From CAWGMT01 sp963823675 (GTDB lineage Bacteria; Planctomycetota; Planctomycetia; Isosphaerales; Isosphaeraceae): DNA of 64,000 bases. This document shows, piece by piece, positions 8,823 through 17,553 of the stretch. The notes under the pieces were generated by a model, which worked only from the letters and a program-made list of their open reading frames with translations, ran no database searches and had not been told where the DNA came from. Every line of letters begins with the position of its first letter. Within the stretch, counting starts at the first letter, position 1. The DNA lies in assembly GCA_963823675.1 (NCBI GenBank), contig CAWGMT010000020.1, positions 186,001 to 250,000 of the forward strand, given 5' to 3'. A program made the translations under genes and the position numbers.

Positions 8823-10235
8823 TCAACGGGCGACGCTGCGCTCCAGGATCGCCGTCGTGCTGAGCCCGTGGACCAGGGGCAAGGCGAGAACCTGACCGCC
8901 GCGGCTCAGGACGAATTCGGCCCCGGCGATCTGGTCCACCGTGTAATCGCCCCCCTTGACGAGAACATTGGGATCGAGCTGCCGGATCAGCTCGTCCGGG
9001 GTCGGCTCGTCAAAGATCACGACGATGTTGACGCAGACCAGGCCGGCCAGGAGGCTGGCGCGGTTCTTCTGATCGATCACGGGCCGGGAATCACCCTTGA
9101 GGCCGCGGACGGAGTTGTCGGAGTTGACGCCGACGACCAGGAGGTCTCCCAGCCGCCTGGCCCCTTCGAGGGAGGCCAGATGACCTGCGTGCAGGATGTC
9201 GAAACAACCGTTGGTGAACACGATCTTGAGTCCCCGCCGACGGGCCTCGGCCAGCCGCCGGCTGGCAGACTCGCGGCTCTGGATCTTGGGCGACAGCCCC
9301 TTCCAGGCCATCGTGAGCTCATCGGCGTGGACCACGTACGTTCCGGGGTGGCTGACCGCGATCCCGGCCGCCACGTTCGCCAGCCGGCAGGCCGCCGTCA
9401 GGTCCCAGCCCGAGCCCAGACAGGCCGCCAGCACGGCCACAACCGTGTCGCCGGCGCCCGTTACATCGGCGACATCCCGCACTTGCGCCGGAATGTGCGT
9501 GATGCCATCCGGACCGGAAAGGGTCATCCCCGCCGATCCGCGGGTGATCAGCATGGCGTCCAGGTCCAGGGTCGATCGCAATTCCGCCGCGGCGCGTCCG
9601 ACCGCTTCGTTCCCGACCAGCGGGCGCCCAACGGCCCGCTCAGCCTCCATCAGATTGGGAGTGACCACGGTTGCCCCCGCGTACGCCACGAAGTCCGTCT
9701 TCTTGGGGTCCACGAGGCAGGGAATGCCCCGCCGGCGACAGCAGTCGATGACAGCCCGGGCCACCGCCGGCGTGACCACCCCCTTCTCGTAATCGGCCAG
9801 CACGACGGCCGCCTGCCGGTCGAAGAGCGGCAGGACGTGCTCCAGCACTTCCAGGGCAACGGCCGCGAAACCCGCGAGGTCGCCGTCGCGGTCCAGCCGC
9901 AAGAGCTGCTGCTGGGTGTCGGAGAGAATCCGGGTCTTGCTGATGGTCGAGAGCTCGGGCCGCTCCACCAGGGTCAACTGCTTGACGCCCCTGGCCAGGA
10001 GCGCCTCGCGAAGCTGCGCCCCCTCCAGATCGGTACCCACCAGACCGGCCAGGGTAACCTGACACCCCAGACCGGCCAGCGTCGCGGCGACGTTTCCCGC
10101 GCCACCCGGCGTTTGGTCCTCGCGCAAGAGACCCACCACCGGCACCGGCGCCTCGGGTGAGATCCGCCGCACGTGCCCGTGCACGTGCTTGTCGAGCATG
10201 ACGTCGCCCAGGACCAGCACGGGAACGTCGAACAT
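8823..10235 (-). CDS. hldE: Bifunctional heptose-7-phosphate kinase / heptose-1-phosphate adenylyltransferase
   Basis: 470 residues, close to the 477 of E. coli HldE. Residues 1-~315 are a PfkB-family sugar kinase with GGAGNVAATLAGLG at 44-57 and the catalytic GAGD at 260-263. Residues ~335-470 are a cytidylyltransferase-like domain with TNGCFDILHAGH at 341-352 and VGVNSDNSVRGLKG. Together they make ADP-D-glycero-beta-D-manno-heptose, the precursor for heptosyltransferases. The GT9 two genes downstream is the probable user. It ends 44 bp before the PhyH-Rieske start. Confidence 0.95.
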   Translation of the reverse strand: MFDVPVLVLGDVMLDKHVHGHVRRISPEAPVPVVGLLREDQTPGGAGNVAATLAGLGCQVTLAGLVGTDLEGAQLREALLARGVKQLTLVERPELSTISKTRILSDTQQQLLRLDRDGDLAGFAAVALEVLEHVLPLFDRQAAVVLADYEKGVVTPAVARAVIDCCRRRGIPCLVDPKKTDFVAYAGATVVTPNLMEAERAVGRPLVGNEAVGRAAAELRSTLDLDAMLITRGSAGMTLSGPDGITHIPAQVRDVADVTGAGDTVVAVLAACLGSGWDLTAACRLANVAAGIAVSHPGTYVVHADELTMAWKGLSPKIQSRESASRRLAEARRRGLKIVFTNGCFDILHAGHLASLEGARRLGDLLVVGVNSDNSVRGLKGDSRPVIDQKNRASLLAGLVCVNIVVIFDEPTPDELIRQLDPNVLVKGGDYTVDQIAGAEFVLSRGGQVLALPLVHGLSTTAILERSVAR

Positions 10236-10280
10236 CGAGTGGCAGCCCCAATTCCGGGTTTGATCCCCGCAGCGACGGAC

Positions 10281-11528
10281 TCATGCCGGCCGGGGCAAGG
10301 TCCAGCGGTGGTCGAAGAACGCAGAAGCGATCTGGGTCACGGCGCGGATCGGACGGTCGTTCACCAGTCCCTCATGGACCTCGAACTGCGCGACCATCTC
10401 GACCCAGTCGGTCATCTCGCCATCGCTAAACACCGATGCGTTCATGTAATACCGGCCGGGCACGAGGTTCAGCCCCTCGACCTCGCACACGGCGACGTTT
10501 CCGTCCGCGAACCCGTCGCGCCTCGACCACTCGGTCGTGCGAAAATGGGCGATCCCATGGCCCATGGCGTTGTAGATGGTGAAGGCCACCATGAGCTCGT
10601 GGCACTGCCGGTCCATCTCGATCTCGATCCGGGCCACGCAACCAGGCGTGAGCGAGCCCTGGCCTTCGGCCGACACGGTCACGCGCGTCATCCGCACGCG
10701 GCCCGTGCCCTTCCGGTCGGTTCGGAGGGCCAGGTCCGGCGTGGAATAAGACTTGAGCGCCGCCAGGTAACCCTCGACGACTTCGGCCGGCGAGCCGTCG
10801 GCAACCACCCGGCCGGTCCGCAGCTCGACGGCCCGCGTGCAAAGCGACAGCACCGACGCCAGGTGGTGGCTGACGAAAAGCACCGTCCTGCCGCCGCCGG
10901 AAGCAACCTCGCGGAGCTTGTCGATGCACTTGCGCTGGAACTCCACGTCCCCGACCGCCAGGACCTCGTCGACGATCAAGATCTCGGGCTCGAGGTGGGC
11001 GGCTACCGCGAAGGCCAGCCGGACGTACATTCCGCTCGAGTACCTTTTGACCGGAGTTTCGAGGAACCGCTCGATTCCGGAGAACTCGACGATCTCGTCG
11101 AACCGCGCTGTGATCTCGCGCCGGCTCATTCCCAGGATCGAGCCGCTCAGGAAGACGTTTTCGCGGCCGGTCAATTCGGGGTGGAAGCCGGTCCCGACCT
11201 CCAGCAGACTGCCGACCCGCCCGCGAATCTCAGCCTGCCCGACAGTCGGCTTGGTAATCCGCGAGAGGATTTTGAGCAGCGTGCTCTTGCCGGCGCCGTT
11301 GCGGCCGATGATGCCCAGGACCTCGCCGGACTGCACTTCCAGGTTGATGTCCGTCAGTGCCCAAAAATCCTTGGTCCCGCCGCCATGCTGCGCGTTCCGC
11401 ATGCGCTGCATCAGGGACGCCGGAACACTCACCAGGCTTTCGCGCAGCGTGCGATAACCGCTGACCTGGCTATCACCGCCGACACGGTAACGCTTACCCA
11501 GGTTCTCAACTCTGACGGCGGACGGCAT
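10281..11528 (-). CDS. ABC transporter ATP-binding protein, Wzt/RfbE type, with C-terminal carbohydrate-binding-like domain
   Basis: 415 residues. Walker A GRNGAGKST is at 75-83, the signature YSSGM at 163-167, and Walker B ILIVDE at 183-188, in the polysaccharide-export order where the signature is YSSGM. The extra ~150 C-terminal residues match the place of the Wzt C-terminal beta-sandwich that recognises capped glycan ends. It pairs with the permease gene 8 bp upstream to export lipid-linked O-antigen or capsule across the inner membrane. Which terminal modification is recognised is unknown. Confidence 0.9.
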   Translation of the reverse strand: MPSAVRVENLGKRYRVGGDSQVSGYRTLRESLVSVPASLMQRMRNAQHGGGTKDFWALTDINLEVQSGEVLGIIGRNGAGKSTLLKILSRITKPTVGQAEIRGRVGSLLEVGTGFHPELTGRENVFLSGSILGMSRREITARFDEIVEFSGIERFLETPVKRYSSGMYVRLAFAVAAHLEPEILIVDEVLAVGDVEFQRKCIDKLREVASGGGRTVLFVSHHLASVLSLCTRAVELRTGRVVADGSPAEVVEGYLAALKSYSTPDLALRTDRKGTGRVRMTRVTVSAEGQGSLTPGCVARIEIEMDRQCHELMVAFTIYNAMGHGIAHFRTTEWSRRDGFADGNVAVCEVEGLNLVPGRYYMNASVFSDGEMTDWVEMVAQFEVHEGLVNDRPIRAVTQIASAFFDHRWTLPRPA

Positions 11529-11536
11529 GGCAATTC

Positions 11537-12457
11537 TCAGATGATATCCGCGAACCCATCCTCAACCTTACGGAAGTAGAGGCAGCCGAGCACAAAGACG
11601 AGCCCAACCGCAGCCGTGGCAATACCGAGCGAAATCCAGGAGATCGGGCCGCCCACGGCCGAGGCCCGGAAGGCGGCGATCAGGCTGGTCATGGGGTTGA
11701 GCGTCAGGAGAAGCTGGAGGGAGCCGGTCGGCTCGGCCTTCGGCTGCATGTACACCGTCGGCGTCGCGAACATCCAGATCTGGATCAGAAACGGGATCAC
11801 GTAGCGGAAATCGCGGTAGGCGACGTTCAGGGCCGCCAGCAGCGTCCCGACTCCGAGCGCCGCCAGCAGAATCACCGCCAGGATCGCCGGCACCAGCAGA
11901 ATTCCCGGCCCGGGAGCCACCCGGTAGTACACCATCATGCCGAGCAACAACCCGAATGCGACGACAAAATCCACAACCGCCGCCCCGACCGCCGCGAACG
12001 GGACCGCGAGCCGGGGAAAATAGATCTTGGTGATCAGCCGCTCCGATCCCACCACGCTATTGCCCGCAGCGCCGATCGCCGTCGCGAAGAAGGTCCAGGG
12101 CAAGAGGCCCGCATAGGCAAACAGCGGATAGGGCAGTCCGCCGGACGAAACGCCAGCCAGCCGGCTGAAAAAGATCGTGAAGACGATCATCATCAAGAGT
12201 GGCTGCAAAATGGCCCAGGCCGCCCCCAGGACCGTCTGCTTGTACCGCACCTGCACGTCGCGCCACGTCAAGAAGTAGACGAGCTCGCGAAACTGCCAGA
12301 GCTCGCCGAAATTGATCCGCTGCCAGCCCTGGGCAGGGCGAATTCGCGTCACGACCGAGGCCGGCGATTGCTCGGCGGCCCCGGCGGCAAACGTCTCCGC
12401 CACGGCTTCCTGCGCAGCAGGCATCTCTTCTTCGAGCGTGGGGTTTTGCACGATCAT
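11537..12457 (-). CDS. ABC-2 type polysaccharide export permease (Wzm-like)
   Basis: 306 residues with about six membrane segments. The stretch LVYFLTWRDVQVRYKQTVLG is the typical ABC2 polysaccharide-permease entry, and NPMTSLIAAFRA near residue 255 is the conserved C-terminal loop. It has a ~45-residue cytoplasmic N-terminus. Partner of the Wzt-like ATPase immediately downstream. The ATG at 12457 has only a weak ribosome site. An inverted repeat at 12522-12561 lies in its leader and could tune its expression relative to the upstream pyruvyl transferase gene. Confidence 0.9.
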   Translation of the reverse strand: MIVQNPTLEEEMPAAQEAVAETFAAGAAEQSPASVVTRIRPAQGWQRINFGELWQFRELVYFLTWRDVQVRYKQTVLGAAWAILQPLLMMIVFTIFFSRLAGVSSGGLPYPLFAYAGLLPWTFFATAIGAAGNSVVGSERLITKIYFPRLAVPFAAVGAAVVDFVVAFGLLLGMMVYYRVAPGPGILLVPAILAVILLAALGVGTLLAALNVAYRDFRYVIPFLIQIWMFATPTVYMQPKAEPTGSLQLLLTLNPMTSLIAAFRASAVGGPISWISLGIATAAVGLVFVLGCLYFRKVEDGFADII

Positions 12458-12521
12458 GATCCATGGTCCGCGCCTGGGCGACAGGTGGGACGAAACCTAG
12501 GCGCTGCGCAACAACTGTCGC

Positions 12522-12561
12522 CGTTCGCGCCGCGAAAGGGTTTTCTATTGCGGAGCGAACG
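12522..12561. repeat. Inverted repeat in the leader of the permease gene
   Basis: CGTTCGC at 12522-12528 pairs with GCGAACG at 12555-12561, and the flanking TCG and CGA also match. It lies in the 139-bp gap between the pyruvyl transferase stop and the permease start. Either a REP-like repeat or an attenuating hairpin. There is no clear T-run on the minus strand. Confidence 0.45.
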
Positions 12562-12596
12562 ACGACTCTTCCGGTAACTTGTTTCTGCCCAGATCC

Positions 12597-13682
12597 TTAC
12601 CCTGAAAACCGCGTACTGAATTCCTGCGGCGCTGCGGGGCACCGCGATTTCGACCAGAGCTCAAGAGCACGATCCAGCGATGGAGCGAACCGGACAAGTT
12701 TGCAGTCCTTGGTCCAATCATCAATGAACCGCCCCAATTTGCCGTACGAATTCTCGAACACGATATGGGGAATACCCAGCAAAATGCAGAGTATGTGCGC
12801 GTGCAGGCGATCGGTGATGACAAACGAGGCGGAGGACAAGAGCTGGAGGCCGCGGTTCAAACGATTGGTAGCAAGTCTTTGGAACAATAATTCCCGCTGC
12901 TTCATCCCCGAAAAGGCGGCCGGCCTCGATCCGCACAGACTTGCCGCCAACATACGTCCGAACTGTTTGACCGCCTCCTTGCAATAGAGCGTTCTAGCCT
13001 CCTCCAGCCAATCCGCCACGATCGAACCCGTCGGTAGAGCGAACGAGGGCAATGTGCCAGTCCGGGCGCTCTCCCTGTCCTCTCTCAGCAACAATAGAAG
13101 CGGTCGCGTGGCCGGCACCGGACGCGGTAGCGCACCAATCCAGAACGCACTGTCCGGCGCCAGATGGACTGGGCAACAGAAGGACGAGGACGCGATCTCG
13201 AAACTGCGATGGTCACGAACCATCAAGACGAAGTTTCCATGTGCCTTGATGGCTCGATCCGTCCTCTCTAGACACTCCGAGTCGGAGAAGTGGATCGTCT
13301 GCGGCAACTGCACCACGAGCCGGTCGGGATACCGCGCGAGGATGCGTTCCCGAAATCGCTGGAACCCGGGCCACAGATCGCCAAAATTGCCGCCGCCATG
13401 CAGGAACAATGTTCCGTTCGGTACGGCCTCGTTCAAGGCATCGCCGTCGAAGTATCGCTTGTTGCAAACGTAAGCGGGCGCAGAACCGAGGACGGTCTGG
13501 AAATACGCGATCTCTCCGAGCCAGATGGCACTATCACCGACGTTCGCGTGATTGGGAAAGTCGAGCAGCGCGAAGGGCCCCGACGAATCCACATACCGCG
13601 ACAAGATATCCGCACTGATGTTTCTGAGCGTCGCGATCAAAGAGGTGTGCGTGGCGTCTACTTCTGATCTCAGTCTGTTCAT
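12597..13682 (-). CDS. Polysaccharide pyruvyl transferase family protein (second copy)
   Basis: About 361 residues from the ATG at 13682, five bases after the preceding gene's stop. NHANVGDSAIWLGE is the N-terminal nucleotide/PEP loop, LFLHGGGNFGDLW is the conserved glycine-rich strand, and SFVITDRLHAHILCILLGIPHIVF contains the family D-R-x-H motif. This resembles the EpsO/ExoV-type subgroup more than the copy at 4347-5510. It likely adds pyruvate ketals to the exported glycan. The ORF extends to 13778, but those residues overlap the ligase gene. Confidence 0.82.
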   Translation of the reverse strand: MNRLRSEVDATHTSLIATLRNISADILSRYVDSSGPFALLDFPNHANVGDSAIWLGEIAYFQTVLGSAPAYVCNKRYFDGDALNEAVPNGTLFLHGGGNFGDLWPGFQRFRERILARYPDRLVVQLPQTIHFSDSECLERTDRAIKAHGNFVLMVRDHRSFEIASSSFCCPVHLAPDSAFWIGALPRPVPATRPLLLLLREDRESARTGTLPSFALPTGSIVADWLEEARTLYCKEAVKQFGRMLAASLCGSRPAAFSGMKQRELLFQRLATNRLNRGLQLLSSASFVITDRLHAHILCILLGIPHIVFENSYGKLGRFIDDWTKDCKLVRFAPSLDRALELWSKSRCPAAPQEFSTRFSG

Positions 13683-13686
13683 CTTG

Positions 13687-14997
13687 TCAACTGTACCGGA
13701 CACTGAATCTGACAAACACATACAAGGCCACCAGAACCAATCCGCAGCAGACCATCGCGCGACCCAGCAGCGACCCACTCACGGCAAGATCGCGTAAGGG
13801 CGGATACGGTTCGGTAACCCGGATGAAGGCAGTGCCCACGCCAAGGATCACGTAGGTGATCAGACTCACAGGATTCGTGACGCTCATTTCACTGGTGGCC
13901 AGGCTGGCCACCGACGCCAGCACGAACGGCTGTAGACGGTGCATTTCCGGGTCGGCCAGAATAACGCGGTTTGCATTCAGGTCGCTCAGGTTCTTGAGAC
14001 AGTAGAAGTATTGCCCGACAAACAAAGTACTTGCCAGGAGACCCAGCTCCGCGGAAACGTGAATGAGCGCATTGTGAGCGGCAAGAGTTTTCATCCGGGT
14101 GAATTCGCCCCAGCCGGCGCCGAGCACGGGCTCCTGGCGAATCGTATTGAAAGCCTCGTCCCAGAGCTGAACCCGCTCCTGTCCCGTGCCTTCCTTGACA
14201 TTCAGGGAAGCTTGCCGCCGGCCGGCGACGAAGACCAGGATCAAAGGCACGGCCAGTGCGGCCGCGAGCAGCGCCTTCTTGGTGCCGAAGCGGCTCCAGA
14301 AGGCCACGAAGAGCCCGGCCATGAATCCGAGCAACCCACCGCGCGATTGGGTCAGGAGCAGGGCATGGCCGAAAAGCGCGATCGGGGCCAGCCACACGAT
14401 TCGCGAGCAACCACTACCCCGCTCGATCAGTCCGAAGAGGCTGAAGATCATCGCAAAGTTGACGATCTCACAGACGTCGTTGGGATCGCTGAAGTTACCG
14501 GTCGTACGCAGCCGCTTGATCGGCTTGACGGCTTCCTCCTCGGGGCTGGTCTCCACCCCTTCCTTCTGGGCTTCGAAGGCCTCGATATGGATATATTCAT
14601 GATAATTCAGCACGGCCAGCATGACCGGGATCGTGACGATCCAGGCGACAATGCCGACGTAAAGCCTGATGCGGCGGCGCGTATCGAGCTGAGCCTGCAT
14701 CAGCAAGAAGAAGAACAGGATCTTCGCGAACTCGATGGCCGGAGTCAGCTCCTTCGCAATGATCCCGTGCACGAGACTCGAGGTGATCGCCACCAACAGG
14801 AGCGCGATCCCGAAAACCAGGACTGGTAGCTCGCGCAAGGCCGGAATGCTCAAGAGCGGGACCAGCTTGTGCCACGACAGCAGGATACAGAGAAACATCG
14901 CGATCAGATAAAGCGGGACGCTCTCAAATCCCGGTACGAAATCGGTGGGCCGGATGAACAGGATCGCGGTGACAATGATGAACAGGAAGAAGTCCAC
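13687..14997 (-). CDS. O-antigen ligase / polymerase-like membrane protein
   Basis: 436 residues with roughly ten membrane segments and a periplasmic loop containing the WaaL/Wzy-type pattern LTQSRGGLLGFMAG and, later, PVLGAGWGEF and HNALIHVSAELG, with histidine and arginine in the usual places. Such proteins polymerise O-units or attach the finished glycan to a lipid or protein. It starts at GTG 14997 with AAAGGC about 8 bases upstream, and appears to be the first gene of the glycan operon (400 bp of noncoding DNA lies upstream). Confidence 0.85.
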   Translation of the reverse strand: MDFFLFIIVTAILFIRPTDFVPGFESVPLYLIAMFLCILLSWHKLVPLLSIPALRELPVLVFGIALLLVAITSSLVHGIIAKELTPAIEFAKILFFFLLMQAQLDTRRRIRLYVGIVAWIVTIPVMLAVLNYHEYIHIEAFEAQKEGVETSPEEEAVKPIKRLRTTGNFSDPNDVCEIVNFAMIFSLFGLIERGSGCSRIVWLAPIALFGHALLLTQSRGGLLGFMAGLFVAFWSRFGTKKALLAAALAVPLILVFVAGRRQASLNVKEGTGQERVQLWDEAFNTIRQEPVLGAGWGEFTRMKTLAAHNALIHVSAELGLLASTLFVGQYFYCLKNLSDLNANRVILADPEMHRLQPFVLASVASLATSEMSVTNPVSLITYVILGVGTAFIRVTEPYPPLRDLAVSGSLLGRAMVCCGLVLVALYVFVRFSVRYS

Positions 14998-15400
14998 GGA
15001 CTGCCTTTCGCAATGCCGCGCGGGGAACAGCCTTTATCCGTGACCTCGGTCGGTTGTCCGGCCCGATCGCATTCCCTCGCAAGCGGCAAGGCGGGTGAAA
15101 CCGCCCGAATACCCGGCCAGGCCCCGGTACACACCGCCGGTTCTCCGCCCCGCGCAGACTTCGTCCCCGTGGGTCGCGGGCTTGTGAGCACCGAAACAAT
15201 CCATCTCGACCCTAACCGAACCCAGCCGAACCAACTTGCCTCCCAATTCCGTCGAATCGCGAACGCCATGGTTTCATCGCGGATCGGATTCGTTCCGGAA
15301 TGTCGAGACCTATTGTGTAGGAACGGTAGCAGGCATGCTAGAGGGCGTTGGAAAAAAGCCATGACGCGACACATCGCTTGACGACACAGTCTTTATATAG

Positions 15401-15420
15401 GTCAGGCTTTCCAGCCTGAC
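15401..15420. repeat. REP-like perfect palindrome
   Basis: GTCAGGCTTTCCAGCCTGAC is an 8-bp perfect inverted repeat with a 4-base loop. It is intergenic, and is the sort of short palindrome I recall scattered between planctomycete genes. Confidence 0.6.
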
Positions 15421-15464
15421 TTCCCAAAAACAAGACGCTGGACTGCCGGAACCAGAGAGACGAA

Positions 15465-15494
15465 AGCCCTCGCCGGCAACCGCCGGCGAGGGCT
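15465..15494 (-). terminator. Terminator-like hairpin after PEP-CTERM copy 1
   Basis: A perfect 13-bp stem, AGCCCTCGCCGGC / GCCGGCGAGGGCT, with a 4-base loop, followed on the minus strand by TTTCG. It is 75 bp past the restored stop of PEP-CTERM copy 1. A shortened homologue follows copy 2. The U-tract is short, so efficiency is uncertain. Confidence 0.6.
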
Positions 15495-15568
15495 GAGAAC
15501 TTGCCCACTGAATGAATCTGGCTCATTCGGATCCGGCTCGTTCGAGCTGTGAGTTTGACATGGTGGGC

Positions 15569-16274
15569 TCAGGCGCCCGCTGCCTTGCGTCGTCGCAGGC
15601 CATAGCCGATCATGGCCAGCGCTCCCAGGCCGGCGACCGCGAACGTCAACGGCTCCGGGCTGATCGAGGAGCCACCTGGGTTGGCCGAAAACGTGGCCGA
15701 TCCGCTCGCTTTGAAGCTCGAGATCGTTGACCCCACGAGGTGCAGCGGGATTCACATCGGAGAAGGTGAATGACGCGGTGCTCGGCGCCGCCAGGTTCGT
15801 GATCACGGAGGAGGTGAACACAATCTTCGCGGTCGGGTCGTCGGCCGACAACGTGGCGCCGGTCCCGCCGTTCAACCCGCTCAACTTGGAATCGAACGCC
15901 ACGTTCGTGAAGGTTCCGGATAGATAGTTCACCCCGGACCCATTCGCGTTGGCGGTGATTGTGAAGCTCCCGTTGAAGTTTTGATAGAGCGAATTCTGGA
16001 AGACGACCGCCGGTCCGACCGACGTCGCTGTCAAATTGAGATAGGCACTGATCGACGCTGCGGCGCCGTTGAGCAGCGTGATGGTGACCGACTGGGCGCC
16101 GCCGGTCGTCGTGATGGTCGTGGAGGTACCACCGGTCTCCGTTGCCGTGATCGAGCCACTGTTGTTCAGGCCGAAGTTGAGAATGGACTCGGCATGAACC
16201 GGAGTAGCCTGCACGGCCACGAAGACGATGACCGCCACCGAGGCAGCCATCAGTGTTGGAACTCGTGATCTCAT
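15569..16274 (-). pseudogene. PEP-CTERM sorting-domain protein, copy 1, frameshifted
   Basis: Starts at ATG 16274 (AAGGA 6 bases upstream) with a signal peptide, MRSRVPTLMAASVAVIVF...HA. The body is nearly identical to copy 2. Near 15745 the frame slips: aligned to copy 2, two bases are missing just before GCTG[C/A]ACCTC. Read in the other frame, the protein ends SPEPLTFAVAGLGALAMIGYGLRRRK, a full PEP-CTERM anchor, and stops at 15569. In the frame as read it instead runs to 15402 with a nonsense tail, so exosortase could not process it. Exported and anchored if intact. Confidence 0.8.
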
Positions 16275-16417
16275 TGGCTGTCCTTCCAATGAATGAACTG
16301 AGAACTGGTTGAGAAAGGAGACATCGAGTCCAGAGTCGATCCCGCACGCACCGTCGCGGCGTGCCGCACGGCCGACCTAACTCTGGAGTGGTCTCCCGCT
16401 CCTGAAGTGGAGCAGAA

Positions 16418-16447
16418 AGCCCTCGCAAGCAACCGCCGGCGAGGGCT
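16418..16447 (-). terminator. Terminator-like hairpin after PEP-CTERM copy 2
   Basis: AGCCCTCGC at 16418-16426 pairs with GCGAGGGCT at 16439-16447, and on the minus strand TTTCTGCT follows. It is the degenerate homologue of the 13-bp stem after copy 1. Confidence 0.5.
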
Positions 16448-16522
16448 GAGAATTTGCCCAACGAATGAAGCTGGCTCATTCGGATGCGGCTCGTTCGAGC
16501 CGTGAATTTTAACAGGGCGGGC

Positions 16523-17227
16523 TCAGGCGCCCAAGGCCTTGCGCCGCCGCAGGCCATAGCCGATCATGCCCAGCGCCCCCAGGCCCGCGACCGCAAACGT
16601 CGATGGCTCGGGGACCATGGTAGTGGCCGGGTTAGCCGAAAACGTGGCCGATCCGCTCGCTTTGAAGCTCCCGATCGTTGACCCCGTGAGGTTCAGCTTA
16701 GGCGTCACATTGGAGAAGGTGAACGATGCGGTGCTCGCCGGCGACAGGCTCGTGATCACGGAGGAGGTGAACATAATCTTCGCGGTCGGGTCGCTGGCCG
16801 TCAACGAGGCACCGGTACCGCCGACCAACCCGCTCAACTGGGAATCGAACGACGTGTTCGTGAAGGTTCCGGATAGATAGTTCGTCCCGGTCCCATTCGC
16901 GTTGGCGGTAATCGTGAAGCTCCCGTTGAAGTTTTGATAGAGCGACCCCTGGAAGGCCGTCGCCGCTCCCACCGACGTCGCGGTCAAATTGAGAAAGGCA
17001 CTGATCGAAGCCGTGGCGCCGTTGAGCAGCGTGATGGTGACCGCCTGGGCGCCGCCGGTCGTCGTGATGGTCGTGGAGGTACCACCGGTCTCCGTTGCCG
17101 TGATCGAGCCACTGTTGTTCAAGCCGAAGTTGAGGATCGATTCGGCATGAACCGGCGTAGCTTGCACGGCCAAGAAGACGATGGCCGCCACCGAGGCAGC
17201 CATCAGTCTTGGAACTCGTGATCTCAT
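16523..17227 (-). CDS. PEP-CTERM sorting-domain protein, copy 2
   Basis: 234 residues from ATG 17227, with GGAAGGA 7 bases upstream. The ORF could begin at a TTG 15 bases earlier, but the ribosome site favours this ATG. Signal peptide ending VHA, then a Ser/Thr/Gly/Asn-rich beta-type ectodomain. At the C-terminus is VPEPSTFAVAGLGALGMIGYG followed by LRRRK: the PEP motif, membrane segment and basic tail recognised by exosortase. An exosortase is encoded at 26623-27681. Secreted structural or matrix protein; specific role unknown. Confidence 0.88.
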   Translation of the reverse strand: MRSRVPRLMAASVAAIVFLAVQATPVHAESILNFGLNNSGSITATETGGTSTTITTTGGAQAVTITLLNGATASISAFLNLTATSVGAATAFQGSLYQNFNGSFTITANANGTGTNYLSGTFTNTSFDSQLSGLVGGTGASLTASDPTAKIMFTSSVITSLSPASTASFTFSNVTPKLNLTGSTIGSFKASGSATFSANPATTMVPEPSTFAVAGLGALGMIGYGLRRRKALGA

Positions 17228-17553
17228 TGGGTTTCCTTCCAATTGAAAATTGGTCGAGAAATAAAGACGTCAAATCCTGAGCCGGTCCCGCACGCACGGT
17301 TGCGACGTGCCGCATGGCCGACCCGGTGCGGGCCGCAAGCGGTCCCTGGGTATTCGATCGAATCCTGGTTCATTCACCCCCTTTCATGCCGGCCGGCGGC
17401 CACGGTCTCAAGAAGCCGATCTCTCGCGGTGGACGCCGTGAAACCTCCCGATGTTGAGGATGCTTGCTTGATTCCTGGCCGCGATCCGTCGCTCCGTCAA
17501 ATAAGCCTCCAGCGTTGACGTTCTGCCGCCGAGAGTCAAGTACCTGCCGCCGA
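17228..17553. other. Gene-free stretch upstream of the PEP-CTERM pair
   Basis: About 325 bp between the TPR gene stop and PEP-CTERM copy 2. The first ~90 bp are duplicated upstream of copy 1. TTGACG on the minus strand near 17270 could be a -35, but there is no good -10. Nothing else recognised. Confidence 0.5.

Larger units (their letters stand above)
14998..15568. other. Gene-free stretch between two minus-strand units
   Basis: No supported gene. It would contain the promoter of the glycan operon, but I see no convincing -35/-10 pair. It holds the palindrome at 15401-15420 and the terminator-like hairpin at 15465-15494. ORFs here are shadows. Confidence 0.6.
15465..17320 (-). repeat. Tandem duplication of a PEP-CTERM gene with flanks
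   Basis: Copy 1 (about 15465-16379) and copy 2 (about 16418-17320) share the coding region, the downstream hairpin and ~80 bp upstream (the GAGAAA...CCCGCACGCAC...GTGCCGCA...GGCCGACC pattern). Coding identity is high by eye. The ends are approximate. Confidence 0.7.
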
